Shown: one piece after another, positions 10,227-22,426 of the stretch
Position numbering within the stretch: position 1 is the stretch's first letter
How the letters are laid out: each line of letters begins with the position of its first letter
Source of the DNA: Ceratotherium simum simum
Lineage: Eukaryota > Chordata > Mammalia > Perissodactyla > Rhinocerotidae
Assembly: GCF_000283155.1 (NCBI RefSeq)
Contig: NW_004454173.1
Location: 2,502,538-2,566,537, forward strand
Direction of reading: 5' to 3'
Length of the DNA: 64,000 nucleotides
The notes under the pieces: generated by a model
The model's database searches: none
Seen by the model: only the letters and a program-made list of their open reading frames with translations
What the model was told of the DNA's origin: nothing
Program-made: the position numbers and the translations under genes

Positions 10227-13200
10227 ATGGCAGAATTAAGCCCTCATATATAAATAATCACTCTAAATGTAAATGGACTGAGTTCTCCAATCAAAAGACA
10301 CAGAGTGGCTGGATGGATTAAAAAACAAGACCCAACAATATGCAGCCTCCAGGAAACACATCTCAGCACTACAGACAAACATAGGCTCAGAGTGAAGGGA
10401 CAGAAGACGATACTCCAAGCAAATGGCAAGCAAAAGAAAGCAGATGTTGCCATACTTATATCAGACAAAGCAGACTTTAGGATAAAAAAGAAAATAAGAG
10501 ACAAAGAGGGGCAGTATATAATGATAAAAGGGACATTCCACCATGAGGATATAACACTTATGAGTATATATGCACTTAACACAGGAGCTCAAACTATATA
10601 AAAAGCAGCTACTAACAGACCTAAAGGGAAAAATTGACAGCAACACAATAATAGTAGGGGACCTCAACACCCCACTTACATTAATGGATCGATCATCCAA
10701 ACAGAAAGTCAACAAGGAAACAGTGGCCTTAAATGAAACACTTGAGCAGATGGACTTAATAGATATATCTAGAAAATTCCATCCAAAAACAGCAGAATAC
10801 ACATTCTTTTCAAGTGCACATGGAACATTCTCAAAGATAGACCATATGTTGGGAAACAAGGCAAGCCTCAATAAATTTAAGAAGATTGAAATCATATCAA
10901 GCATCTTTTCCAACCACAATGCTATGAAACTAGAAATCAACTACAAGAAAAAGGCTGGGAAAGTCACAAATATGTGGAGACTAAACAACCATTGGATCAA
11001 TGGAGAGATCAAAGGATAAATCAAAAAATACCTAGAGACAAATAAAAATACAACATACCAACTCTTATGGGATGCTGCGAAAGTGGTGAAAAGAGGGAAA
11101 TTTATAGCAATACAGGTCTAGAAGAAGAAGAAAAATTTCAACGAAGAAGAAAAATTTTCAAATAAGTAATCTTAAACTATACCCAATAGAACTAGAAACA
11201 AAAGAGCAAACAAAGCTCAAAGTCAGCAGAAGGGGGGAAATAATAAAAATTAGAGCAGAAATAAATGAAATAGAGGCCAAAAAGATAATAGAAAGGATCA
11301 ATGAAACTAAGAGCTGGTTCTTTGAGAAGATAAACAAAATTGACAAACCCTGAGCCAGACTCAGGGTTTGTCAACATTCACAAATCAATCAATGTGATAC
11401 ACCAAATTAATAAAATGAGGAATAAAAATCATATGATCATCTCAATAGATGCAGAGAAAACATTTGACAAAATCCAACATCCATTTATGATAAAAACTCT
11501 CAATAAAATGGGTATAGAACGAAAGGACCTCAATATAATTATGGCCATATATGACAAACCCACAGCCAACATCATACTTAACGGTAAAAAACTGAAAGCC
11601 ATCCCTCTGAGAACAGGAACAAGACAAGGGTGCCCACTCTTGCCACTCCTATTCAACATAGTACTGGAGGTTTTGGTCAGAGCAATTAGGCAAGAAAAAG
11701 AAATAAAAGATATGCAAATTGGAAAAGAAGAAGTAAAACTCTCACTGTTTGCAGATGACATGATTCTATTTATAGAAAACCCTAAAGAATCCATCAGAAA
11801 ACTAGTAGAAATAATCAAAAACTACAGCAAAGTTGCAGGGTACAAAATCAACTTACAAAAATCCATTGCATTTCTATACACTAATAATAAACTAGAGAAG
11901 TGAAGAATACAATCCCATTTACAATCACAACAAAAAGAATAAAATATCTAGGAATAAACCTAACCAAGAAGGTGAAAGACCTATACACTGAAAACTGTAA
12001 GACAATATTGAAAGAAATCAAAGATGACATAAAGAAATGGAAAGATATTCCATGCTCATGGATTGGAAGAATAAACATATTAAATATTTAATATTAAATA
12101 TTAAAACATCCATACTACCTAAAGTAATCTATAGATTCAGTGCAATCCCAATCAGAATCCCAATGACATTCTTCGTGGAAATAGAACAAAGAATCCTAAA
12201 ATTTATATGGAACAACAAAAGACCCTGAATAGCCAAAGCAATCTTGAGAAAAAAGAACATAGCTGGAGGCATCACAATTCCTGACTTCAAAATATACTAC
12301 AAAGTTATCATAATTAAAACAGCATAGTACTGGCACAAAAACAGAGAGATCAATGGAACAGAATTGAAAGCCCAGAAATAAAACCATGCATCTATGGACA
12401 GCTAATCCTCAACAAAGGATCCAAGAACACACAATGGAGAAAGGAAAGTCTCTTCAATAAACAGTGTTGGGAAAACTGGACAGCCACATGCAAAAGAATG
12501 AAAGTAGACCATTATCTTACACCATACACAAAAATTAACTCAAAATGGATTAAAGACTTGAATGTAAATCCTGAAACCATAAAACTCCTAGAAGAGAATA
12601 CAGGCAGTACACTCTTTGACATCGGTCGTAGCGGCATCTTTTTGAATACCCTGTCTACACAGGCAAGGGAAACAAAAGAAAAAATAAACAAATGGGACTA
12701 CATTAGACTAAAAACCTTCTGCAAGGCAAAGGAAACCATGAAAGAAACGAAAAGACAACCCACCAACTGGGACAAAATATTTGCAAATGATATATCTGAC
12801 AAGGGGTTAATCTCCAAAATATATAAAGAACTCATACAACTCAACAACAACAAAAAAACAATCAGATGGAAAAATAGGTAGAGAATACGAACAGACGTTT
12901 TTCCAAAGAAGATAAACAGATGTGAAAAGATGTTCAACATCACTAATTATTAGGGAAATGCAAATCAAAACTACAATGAGATATCACCTCACACCTGTCA
13001 GAATGGCTATAATTAACAAGACGAGAAATAGCAAGTATTGGAGAGGATGTGGAGACAATGGAACCCTCATACACTGCTGGTGGGAATGTAAACTGGTGTA
13101 GCCTCTATGAAAAACAGTATGGAGATTTCTCAAAAAATTAAAAATAGAAATACCATACAATCCAGCTATCCTACTACTTTGTATTTATCCAAAGAACATG

Positions 13201-13476
13201 AAATCAACAATACAAAGAGATCCATGCACCCCTATGTTCATCGCAGCAGCATTCACAATAGCCAAGATGTAGAAGCAACCCAAGTGCCCGTCAATGGATG
13301 AATGGATAAAGAAGATGTGGTATATATATGCAATGGAATACTACTCAGCCATAAAGAAAAGACAAAATCATCCATTTTCAGCAACACAGCTGGACCTTGA
13401 GGGTATTATTTTAAGCGAAATAACCCAGACAGAGAAAGATAAACACCACATGATTTCACTCATATGTGAAAGATAA
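10227..13476 (+). pseudogene. L1-B ORF2 (endonuclease / reverse transcriptase) relic
   Basis: It opens near the ATG at 10227, with an early stop. Endonuclease text includes DPTICSLQETHLS (10331 on) and a longer open stretch at 10570-11019. The RT part at 11340-11903 is open for 187 codons and keeps the active-site phrase [10 protein letters not shown]. The C-terminal piece ends with MISLICER at 13476, the usual ORF2 end. The element lacks about 600 bp between the endonuclease and RT parts. An AT-palindrome insertion (12079-12092, ATTAAATATTTAAT) further disrupts it. Confidence 0.85.
11341..11373. repeat. Perfect 14-bp inverted repeat at the L1-B deletion junction
   Basis: TGACAAACCCTGAG (11341-11354) and its exact reverse complement (11360-11373) surround CCAGA. 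Normal L1 text runs up to the left arm and resumes, about 600 bp further along the element, just after the right arm. The hairpin therefore marks the deletion breakpoint. Confidence 0.9.
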
Positions 13477-13698
13477 ACAAACACATGGATAAAGAGAACA
13501 GATTAGTGGTTATCAGAGATGAAGCGGGTTGTAGGGTGGGCAAAAGGGATAAAGGGGCACATATGTATGGTGACGGATAAAAACTAGATTATAGGTGGTA
13601 AGAACAATGTAGTCTATACAGAAACTGATATACAATAATGTACACCTGAAATTATACGTTACAAACCAATATGACCTCAATAAAATTTTAAAAAAGAA

Positions 13699-14633
13699 GA
13701 ACGAGATGCTAACTAATGCCTTGAAGGGTTCTCAAGAAGCAAGCAAGTGTCCTGCTCAACCTCAGAACTTTGCTCAGTGTGAGCCCAAGAGACAAAAGTG
13801 GACTGCGGATCAGAATCTGGTCTACTTCTAGGTGGAAGGACTCAAAATCACAACCCAAACATCAAGTGATCATTTCACATACTTTGGGTTTAGAGCTGAC
13901 TTGTAAACAAGGGCTTCTTATTATAAACTATGCTGCAATGAATAACTTGGTACACAAATGTCACTTTCACACATATACAGGTAAATGTGGCAGACAAATT
14001 CCCAAAAGTAGACTTGTTGGGCAAAAGATATTTATTTATCATTGTTTTAAATAGCAAATATACATAGGGTTTTTCAGAATCTGATCTTCTTTGCTTATAC
14101 TCCATATATGATTTCTAGACCTAAAATGTGCACCACTACATAGCTAAAACTAAATTGCATCTTCTACGCATTGTGTGTGTTAATTTTTCCAGGCTAACTG
14201 GGGAATGATTTATCGTAAATTGCATTTCTTGCCCAAGTAACTCCCCATGCTACATTTGCCTGAGGACAATCCCTTCTAATGCCACCTGTCATCTATCACT
14301 CTACCCCTCACACTGTTCTTTAGAACCTCTCTATTCCAAGTTCATTCCTACATTGTTGTTTATATCTGAATTCCAAGTTCAGGAATGCTCTGCCTTTAGC
14401 AGAAACGATAGCTTATGATAAAAGGTAGATCCACACCGATTCGCTGTAGACCAGTAGGAATTCTGACCCCACAAAAGGAGACATGGCATGCCACAGTGCA
14501 TGCCATGATGACTTGGAGAACCCTGACCAATAACAAACAGAAAGAATATGCCCATTTCTCAGAGAGATTGAGAAGCCCCTCCACCCAGAGATTACCTCCA
14601 CTGAAGAGAATAAAATTATTTTTCATTAAACTT
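13699..14633. other. Intergenic, no gene recognised
   Basis: Only short chance frames (under 95 codons). The composition is ordinary for mammalian intergenic DNA. Nothing was recognised apart from the SINE that follows. Confidence 0.5.
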
Positions 14634-14892
14634 AGGGGGCCTGCCTGGTCATGCAGCAGTTAAGTGCGCACACTCCGCTTCGGAGGCCCAGGGTTCGCAG
14701 GTTCTGATCCCGGGCGCGCACCGACACACCGCTTGTAAGCCATGCTGTGGTGGCATCCCATATAAAGCAGAGGAAGATGGGCACAGATGTTAGCCCAGGG
14801 CCAATCTTCCCCAAGAAAAAAAAAGGGGAGGATTGGCATCAGATGTTAACTCAGGGCTAGTCTTCCTCACACGCACACACACACACACAAAA
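14634..14892 (+). mobile_element. ERE SINE
   Basis: The diverged head GGGGGCCTGCCTGGTCATGC, the promoter string GGTTCTGATCCCGGG, the two GATGTTA blocks and a (CA)n tail identify a long-form ERE. Flanks AAACTTAG and GTACTTAG are at best an eroded target-site duplication. Confidence 0.9.
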
Positions 14893-15548
14893 ACTGTACT
14901 TAGAAAAGGTAAGTATCCTTTGATTTAGATCGAATCCCTTTTAGAAATAATTTTAGCAAGGCTTCCAGTCTGCCCTTAGCCCATAAACAACATTAAGCAA
15001 AATACCATTGCCTCAAGCCCACGAGGAGTGTTTCCATCAAGTCAGGAAGTCTAACAGCTTTGTTAGAGATAGAAGTCTGTATACTTACTGTATTTGGCCA
15101 CTTCAGTGATTTGATTTTTGCTGAAAATAATGTTTTGAAGTATTGGACAACCAGAGAAATGAAAGAAACATCTGCCCCATATCCTCTAGGAGAATACTGG
15201 CAATACTCTTTGAGACCTAATTTGATAATAAATGTATTAAAAGACTTTAACAGAAAGGAAGGACAGTGAAAATATTGTCCACCTAGTAATATATTACATT
15301 TTTTAAATGATACTCAGTGCTGGTAATACCTCATCAGGAAGAAATTTGGAATATTTATCAAGAGTATTTTTGTGTGTGTGTGCTTAAAGCTCCTCCAGAG
15401 AATAATTTGTCTTCAAATAGCCTCAAAACATACCCTTTTGTTTACAAGCAATTGATACACCAATCACAAATCATTCTCATTTATTTACTAGCTAGTCTCA
15501 GTAAAGCCATACATAATTCAAGGTCTTTTTTACAAAGTCCTAGTCTTT
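14893..15548. other. Intergenic, no gene recognised
   Basis: AT-rich, with only short frames. I see no repeat or conserved feature. Confidence 0.5.
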
Positions 15549-16758
15549 TTAAAAATTTTTTATTGAGGTCATAATAGTTTATAACATTGTGAAATTTCAT
15601 TTGTACATTATTATTTGTCAGTCACCATACATACGTGCCCCTTCACCCCTTGTGCCCACCCCCTCCCCCTCTGGAAACCATTTATCTGTTCTCTTTGTTC
15701 ATGTGTTTATTTATCTTTCACATATGAGTGAAATCATACGGTGTTTGTCTTTCTCTCTCTGGCTTATTTTGCTTAACATAATACCCTCAAGGTCCATCCA
15801 TGTTGTCACAAATGGGACAATTTTGTCTTTTTTTATGGCTGAGTAGTATTCCCTTGTGTATATATACCACATCTTCTTTATCCATTCATCAGTTGATGGG
15901 CACTTGGGTTGCATCCACATCTTGACTATTGTGACTAATGCTGCAATGAACATAGGGGTGCATAAGTCTCTTTGAATTGTTGATTTCCGGTTCTTTAGAT
16001 AAATACCAAATAGTGGGATAGCTGGGTCATATGATATTTCTGTTCTTAGTTTTTTGAGAAATTTCCATACTGTTTTCCATAGTGGCTGCACCAGTTTGCA
16101 TTCCCACCAGCAGTGTATGAGGGTTCCCTTTTCTGCACATCCTCTCCAACATTTGTTGTTTTTGGTGTTGGTAATTATAGCCATTCTAACAGGTGAAAGG
16201 TGATATCTCATTGTAGTTTTGATTTGCATTTCCCTAATGATTAGTGATGTTGAATATCTTTTCATGTGCCTGTTGGCCATCTGTATATCTTCTTTGGAAA
16301 ATGTCTGTTCATATCCTCTGCCCATTTTTTGATCTGGTTCTTTGTTTTTTTGTTGTTGAGTTGTATGAGTTCTTTATATATTTTGGAGATTCACCCCTTG
16401 TCAGATATATCATTTGCAAATATTTTCTCCCAGTTGGTGGGTTGTCTTTTCGTTTCTTTCATGGTTTCCTTTGCCTTGCAGAAGCTATTTAGTCTGAGGA
16501 AGTCCCACTTGTGTATTTTTTCTGTTGCTTCCCTTGCCTGAGTAGACATGGTATTCGAGAAGACCCTTCTAAGACCAATGTCAAAGAGTGTACTGCTTAT
16601 ATTTTCTTCCAGCAGTTTTATGATTTCATATCTTACCTTCAAGTCTTTCATTCATTTTGAGTTAATTTTTGCATATGATGAAAGACAATGGTCTACTTTC
16701 ATTCTTTTGCATGTGGCTGTCCAGTTTTCCCAACACCATTTATTGAAGAGCTTTTTTT
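15549..16758 (-). mobile_element. L1 3' part, minus strand, 5'-truncated
   Basis: The text reads as the reverse complement of an L1 end: the A tail appears as TTTTTTATTGAGG at the left, then 3' UTR, then ORF2 C-terminus. A 204-codon open piece (16325 down to 15711) contains [23 protein letters not shown] text and ends MISLICER. A further piece (16651 to 16391) precedes it. The element ends near 16758 at the usual truncation of ORF2. It is a pseudogene fragment. Confidence 0.92.
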
Positions 16759-16859
16759 AATTATTTTAACAAGAAGACCTGTGGTTTCTTGTACTGTCAT
16801 TAGAAAGGGGAAAAGACTACAGGAATATCAGAAGGCAGAACTCAGATCTCAAACATCTT

Positions 16860-17205
16860 TTTAAAATGTGAAGGGGGGGGTGGTGATTATAATAAAGCAA
16901 TACAGTGGATCCTTGTTGTGTTGGAACTGGCCAATACCTTGACTGTGGTGGTGGATACACCAAACCACGTGTGATAATATTGTATAAAACAATACACACA
17001 CATGAGCACAAAACTGGGGAAATCTGAATAAGATTAGTGAATCATATCCAAGTCAATATACTGGTTATGATATTACATGATAGTTTTGCTAAATGTTAGC
17101 ATTGGGGGAAACCTCACAAAGTATAAAAGGGATGTCTGTGTAGTGTTTCTTATATCTGCATGTAAACCTACATTGTCTCAATAAAATTTCCTGTTTAAAA
17201 TGTGA
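16860..17205 (+). mobile_element. Old L1 (L1M-type) 3' end
   Basis: Phrases such as TGACTGTGGTGGTGGATACAC, GGGAAATCTGAATAAGATTAG-like text and TGTCTCAATAAAATTT match the 3' UTR style of old L1M elements as I remember it. A G-run (GGGGGGGGG) lies near the start. It is diverged. Confidence 0.6.
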
Positions 17206-17429
17206 ACCTGCCAAGACAAACGAGGTGCAGAAGTACCCTTAGGTAAAAGAAGGAATTATCTTGTGTGCTATAAAAAATTTTAGCTATAAGACAGTTAAAT
17301 ATAAGAGGACATCTATACATTGCAGGGGTGGAGAGAGCGCATCGCCCATCTGAGGTCATCCATTCTTGTTACTTAGGGGAGGGGAAGAAAGAAAGGGGGT
17401 GACTTTTTTGTTCCAGTAAATTCATATCT

Positions 17430-18130
17430 AGAACCCTATCCTTGGGAAACAGAGATGTTTACTGTAGCATTATTTATAATAATAAAAAACTGGAAACAAC
17501 CTAAAACTCCATCATTATGAAAATGACAATACATTATGACATTTCTACCATGGAACGTCATGTAACCATTTGAACAAAACTATAAGGGGGCCGGCCCCGT
17601 GGCTTAGCGGTTAAGTGCACGTGCTCCACTACTGGCGGCCCAGGTTCAGATCCCAGGTGTGCACCAACGCACTGCTTCTCTGGCCATGCTGAGGCAGTGT
17701 CCTACATACAGCAACTAGAAGGATGTGCAACTATGACATACAACTATCTACTGGGGCTTTGGGGAAAAAAAGGAGGAGGATTGGCAATAGATGTTAGCTC
17801 AGAGCCGGTCTTCCTCAGCAAAAAGAGGAGGATTGGCGTGGATGGTAGCTCAGGGCTGATCTTCCTCACACACACACACACAAAAAAACTATAAGATAAG
17901 ATATATCAGTATAAGATATCAAGATAAAAGAGGGAAAGGCTATGTGTACTTTACAGGATCCAAAGTATTATAGACAGTTACATGGGGAGAAGGAGGGGGC
18001 AAAGACTGGCAGAGTATATATCAAAGTGTTAACAATGAACTCTAAAAAGAAATTTGAGACAATCTCGGAAAAGGTCAATGCAGAATAGGTATGATATTAA
18101 GTCATCACTGTAAATTTTTGTTGGGTATAA
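17430..18130 (+). mobile_element. Old L1M fragment, interrupted by an ERE
   Basis: GTAGCATTATTTATAATAAT and CTGGAAACAACCTAAA are typical of the end of old L1 ORF2. The same element seems to resume after the ERE (17587-17884) with text leading to a 3' UTR-like end. The boundaries are soft. Confidence 0.55.
17587..17884 (+). mobile_element. ERE SINE
   Basis: A clear head GGGGCCGGCCCCGTGGCTTA, B-box GGTTCAGATCCCAGG, the ACATACAGCAACTAGAAGG body and a second block with a (CA)n tail. The perfect 11-bp target-site duplication AAAACTATAAG lies at 17576-17586 and 17885-17895. Confidence 0.96.
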
Positions 18131-18133
18131 TAA

Positions 18134-18164
18134 TGTGTGTGTGTGTGTGTGCGTGTGTGTGTGT
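18134..18164. repeat. (TG)n microsatellite
   Basis: About 15 TG units with one interruption (GC). Confidence 0.95.
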
Positions 18165-18440
18165 AAAGTCCTTCCTTACCCTTTATTCATTAGTGATACA
18201 CACTGAAGTAAATACAGATAAAATGATATAATGTCTGGATGGATTTGCTTTAAATACTCCAGAAGCATCTATATATTATATGCACAATTTAAAAGATAAG
18301 TAAAATAAACAAATGTTAATAGTAGTTATTTCTCGGCTATGTAATTATGGGTACCTAGTCTTTTTCCTTATGCTTTACTATATTTTCTGTTTTCTATGAT
18401 GAACAACTATAAAAATCAGAGGGAAAAAAGTAGGATATGG
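18165..18440 (+). mobile_element. Probable old L1M 3' end fragment
   Basis: TGTCTGGATGGATTTGCTTTAAA and CTATGATGAACAACTATAAAAAT resemble the 3' ends of L1ME-type elements. A similar phrase occurs at 24880 and 41110. Diverged. Confidence 0.45.
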
Positions 18441-18703
18441 TTAGAAAAATCAGACCGGAGAACTAAGTTATTTATACACAGGTAATTGCAGCACTGATTA
18501 GGTTAAGCTGGAGACAGTCCCCTTTAAGGGGCAATTTACCTTTAGACTTATCAACTGAGTGGTTGCAGATGCCCCACGCAGTGGAGGATAGAACCAATCG
18601 TCCAGAGTGGTCCACGCAGCTGTTCTCCTGCCTGATGGCCTGGGGTTGCGCCCACTGGCTTCCTGATGGGTCCACAGGTTTGAAGGGTTGTATCTTAGGC
18701 TAG

Positions 18704-18862
18704 GGGTTCTCAACTAGAGGGAGCCCACCAGAATAACCAAGGACAATTTTTGTCAAAATACAATTACAAATACTGAATAGGTCTTCATAGGGTGCAGGCA
18801 CATGAATTGTCTAAAAGTTCCCCAGGCAATTCTGTTGGGCTCCCATGGTCAAGAATCCCTGA
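18704..18862 (+). mobile_element. MER5A-like hAT non-autonomous transposon
   Basis: It starts GGGGTTCTCAACTAGAG and ends with TCAAGAATCCCTGATTT, with a CCCCAGGCAATTCTG-like middle. That is the layout of the common MER5 hAT relic. Confidence 0.55.
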
Positions 18863-18999
18863 TTTAAATAAGTAAAAAGATATATATTACATAGAATATA
18901 TAAATAATTTTGTGTGTATGTGAATTTGCTTGTATATGCCTTAAATATTTTGGGAACTATACATAAGGAGGTGGTAAAAAAAAAAAAACAGTGACTTTG

Positions 19000-19200
19000 G
19001 GGGCCAGCCCCGTGGCCTAGTGGAAGGTTTGGCACTTTCTGCTTCGGCAGCCCAGGTTCAGTTCCTAGGGTGGACCTACACCACTTGTCAGTGGCCATGC
19101 TGTGGCAGCAACCCACATACCAAATAGAGAAAGACTGGCACAGATGTTAGCTCAGGGACACTCTTCCTCAGCAAAAAACAAAACAAAGTAAAACAAAAAC
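19000..19200 (+). mobile_element. ERE SINE, diverged
   Basis: The head GGGGCCAGCCCCGTGGCCTA is followed by an altered A/B-box region and ACAGATGTTAGCTCAGGGA, with the tail AACAAAACAAAGTAAAAC. Possible imperfect duplication GTGACTTTGGG / CTGCCTTTGGG. Confidence 0.85.
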
Positions 19201-19826
19201 CACTGCCTTTGGGAAGGGGAACTGGGTGTGGCTGGGGACAGAAAGAGAGACTTTTCGATGAATATCTTTTCGTGTGTTTCAGTTTTTATGCAAATGAATG
19301 TATTACCTATTCAAAAAAGGTGAAAAGTGAAACTAAACCAAATTTCACAAGAGCCTGTGCTCTAGGACATCCAGCTGGCCAGCAGCACTTTTCTTTTGGT
19401 AGGGTGGTCAGAGTCCTGTAAAGTGGACACATTTTTTTGGCAGAAGTTTTCGCTAAAAAATTTACCAAGAGAGCGTCTAACATTGACTTAAAAAGAACAC
19501 TAGAAATAATAATCATAATGGAACTTACATTCCGATAGTTACGAAAACCACTCACCACTTTAGAGCCACACAGTGTCCACGAGGAAGCACATCCAGTCAG
19601 CCTAGATGGAGGAGAGGAGGGCTTTCATTTTGCAATAGTAGTAAATAGAGCATTTCATAAAATGTCCCTGATGATAGCAGTTGTCTGGCTCCCGCAAGGG
19701 CAGAGGTGGAGGTAAGCTCTTCCTTAATAACCGTTCATGCTGTTTGAATTTTGTGCTAAGTACATGTATTACCAGTTTAAAAAATAATTTTTTAAAAAAT
19801 GTGAGCATTTAAGATTGTGTGATCAG
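19201..19826. other. Intergenic, no gene recognised
   Basis: Short chance frames only. The end of this block (19730-19800) has the look of an old LINE tail, but I cannot assign it. Confidence 0.4.
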
Positions 19827-20139
19827 GGCCGGCCCAGTGGCGCAGCAGTTAAGTGCACAGCGCTCCGCTTCGGTGGCCCGGGGTCGGCAGGTTCAGATCC
19901 CGGGTGCACACTGACACACTGCTNNNNNNNNNNNNNNNNNNNNNNNNNNNNNNNNNNNNNNNNNNNNNNNNNNNNNNNNNNNNNNNNNNNNNNNNNNNNN
20001 NNNNNNNNNNNNNNNNNNNNNNNGGAAGATGGGCACGGATGTTAGCTCAGGGCCAGTCTTCCTCAGCAAAAAGAGGAGGATTGGCATCGAATGTTAGCTG
20101 AGGGCTAGTCCTCCTTACAAAAAAAAAAAAAAAAAAGAC
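19827..20139 (+). mobile_element. ERE SINE containing an assembly gap
   Basis: The head GGCCGGCCCAGTGGCGCAG and the B-box GGTTCAGATCCCGG precede a run of N. After the gap the GATGTTAGCTCAG blocks and A tail follow. The target-site duplication TGTGATCAG is at 19818-19826 and 20140-20148. Confidence 0.95.
19924..20023. other. Assembly gap of exactly 100 N
   Basis: One hundred consecutive N. The round length suggests a placeholder of unknown true size. Other ERE copies suggest only about 60-70 bp is missing if no further sequence is inserted. Confidence 0.98.
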
Positions 20140-20148
20140 TGTGATCAG

Positions 20149-22378
20149 ATGGAGCTGCAGGTGGCCGGTTCACACTTGCAAAGCCGACTGCACACATCTT
20201 CAAAAATCTGATTCCAATTCAAAAGAGTGGGGGCTCGGAGTCGCAGAGGTCATCCAGAAAAGATTAAACAGCTGCAGTGGTGAGCTGGAGGTGATCTAAT
20301 GGCCTGGGCCCGCTGGGTAACAGACAGACTGACAGAGAGAGAGAGTCAGGACAGGAGCCTCTGCTCCTTAACCCAGTGGCAGTAGTGCAAGTCATTTAAT
20401 CCTCCCTCAGCCCCATTTGCTCACTGACAAAACGGAAATGTTCTTTACTTAAGAAAGCTGCTGAGAAAACAATACTTGTTTAAAGTACTATTAAAAGTTT
20501 AATATACCCCATAAAAAGAAGTTAGCACCTTATAGCAACTTTTCCAGATTTAACATTGGGTACAAACACACACATGCGTTAAATCTGGAAGATTTCTCTT
20601 CCACTCCCAAAGAACTAAAATGCAGGAAACATAAATTATCAGTTCTCAGGACTTGGGGTTTCACCTTGATTTTAATCTTCTTTTTTATGTTCGAGTTTAA
20701 AAGGCCATGAGAATTCATTGTTGACCCATCTATACCTTAAGTGCAAGACACTTTATTTTGTAATGATTTTTTAAATATTAAATTTATATGGAAATTCTGC
20801 TAACAAAATATTCAAGTATTGACATAAGAAGGCACTCCCCTCTTCATTACAAGGTGATTTTGACAACTGCTAAGCAAGAGAAGGTCAGGTAAGATTTGGA
20901 TCAGCACTTCCAGCTCTCACGCTCCTTGCTCACAGGCAAATCAACTTTCAGAAATACCCAGAAATGAGAATTAAGAAATTTTCCTCTGAGACTAGTTGTC
21001 CTTGGTTAAAGGTACTTTCCAAATGACCAATATGAAATAATTCTGTGGTCCCTGCTAGTAGTTTTAAACTGATTTTTATTTACTAGCTTTTCTGTTTCCT
21101 ATTCAGTTTATCCCTTGGTTTTAGATGTGAAATGGCCTTTCAGACAGAAAAATCTCCACAGAGAAATTTATCAGTCAAGATAGAATACGACTGTAAAAAT
21201 TAGTATCATCACACGTATAATGGGAACCCCCACAAAAAGACAAATTAGAAAGAAAACTGTCTCATTTGTCTATTCCTTCAGCACATTTTCAAACATGAAA
21301 AGATCCAGAAAAAGGAGGGAGAAGAAGAAATTCATCCTAAAATCAGGAGAAAATCAACAAAGCTTAAGTGCGACAGCCTCAGAGGACGTTTTCACACACG
21401 CCCAGGCATTTCTTCCCCAACTCCCTCAACACAGCCTTCTCAGCGCCAACCAACAGTCAACCCACGTCTCTCTGGGCAGCACAGTCAGTTCCAGAAGTTA
21501 AAGGATTTCTCAAAAGGTCAGAGTTGTGGACACATTGCTCCAATCAAACAGGAGAATGTAGAAATAAGAGGAAACATGGATGGACGTACTAAGGCTGTGT
21601 AATGCATGTGCTAGGAGTTATCCCAACAGGACTTGTAAGCAAGTCATCACTACACCACTAGGGAGAGGATAAAAGAAGCTGCTCAAATACAAGACCTGGT
21701 GTATCACTTCCCTCCCCACCCCAGGTCAGCGGGAGCCTGGGATTCTTACTCAGAGGGCCATGGAATGTAACTGAAGAAGCAAGACACTAGAGCACTCCTA
21801 TTGTCAACCCAAACCTTGGAATTCCCCAGGGATAGGCCCTCAAAGTGATGTCATGTCTTGTAGGATTCACTATTTCCAGTCCTATAATAACCCTTCCACT
21901 TTAACCAAAATCTTGGCAGCCAAGGAGCCCGCCACGCTGAAGCCAAGGAAACCATGTGGCAGATGTTTTAAAACTGAAGCCTGTTCAGAAAGGACAAACC
22001 CCTCCAAAAAAGGAATGAACTCTGTTCCATACCTAGGATGGTGACTCTGAGTTATAAAACAAAGAAGAGCTATGCTCATATTACCTATGAGCAGTAATAG
22101 GCTGACTGGGGCTGCCTAGGGAGTAGGAGTTTAAGGACATGGAGAAGTGTCATAGCAGAGAACAACACTTTTTTCCTCTGCTTAGCTGGAGTTTCACTTC
22201 ATTCAGACAGCCACACACATTCCGGCAGTTGACATTCCTTGGGGTACACATAAGGCTTCTCCAAAAGCAAATGACCAAAAAAATTGTAGGAAAAAATGGG
22301 AGAAAGGGAGTGAGAGGTGAATCTATAGCCTTAAAGAGACTTAAGAAACTTAGCAACGAATGAACAATCCAAAGCGGA
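20149..22378. other. Intergenic, mostly unique; one MIR-like relic
   Basis: No gene recognised. A MIR-like stretch lies near 20370-20510 (GCAAGTCATTTAATCCTCCCTCAG). An inverted repeat at 20542-20590 is listed separately. The open frames reach about 90 codons and look like chance. Confidence 0.45.
20542..20590. repeat. Perfect 13-bp inverted repeat, 23-nt loop
   Basis: TTCCAGATTTAAC (20542-20554) and GTTAAATCTGGAA (20578-20590) pair exactly. The loop contains an ACACACAC-like run. Confidence 0.9.
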
Positions 22379-22426
22379 AATTCAAAAAACAATTCCATTT
22401 ACAGTAGCATCAAAAAGAATAAAATA

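Larger units (their letters stand above)
7786..13698 (+). mobile_element. L1-B: nearly full-length L1 with internal deletion
   Basis: A 5' UTR of about 0.76 kb (7786-8549), unlike that of L1-A, begins GAGTGATGTCAGCATCATGG. ORF1 (8551-9864, with an ERE inside), a spacer, ORF2 (10227-13476) and a 3' UTR ending in an A-rich tail near 13698 follow. About 0.6 kb of ORF2 present in L1-A (near 5680-6273) is missing here at 11341-11373, where an inverted repeat sits. No clean target-site duplication was found. The element is dead. Confidence 0.85.
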
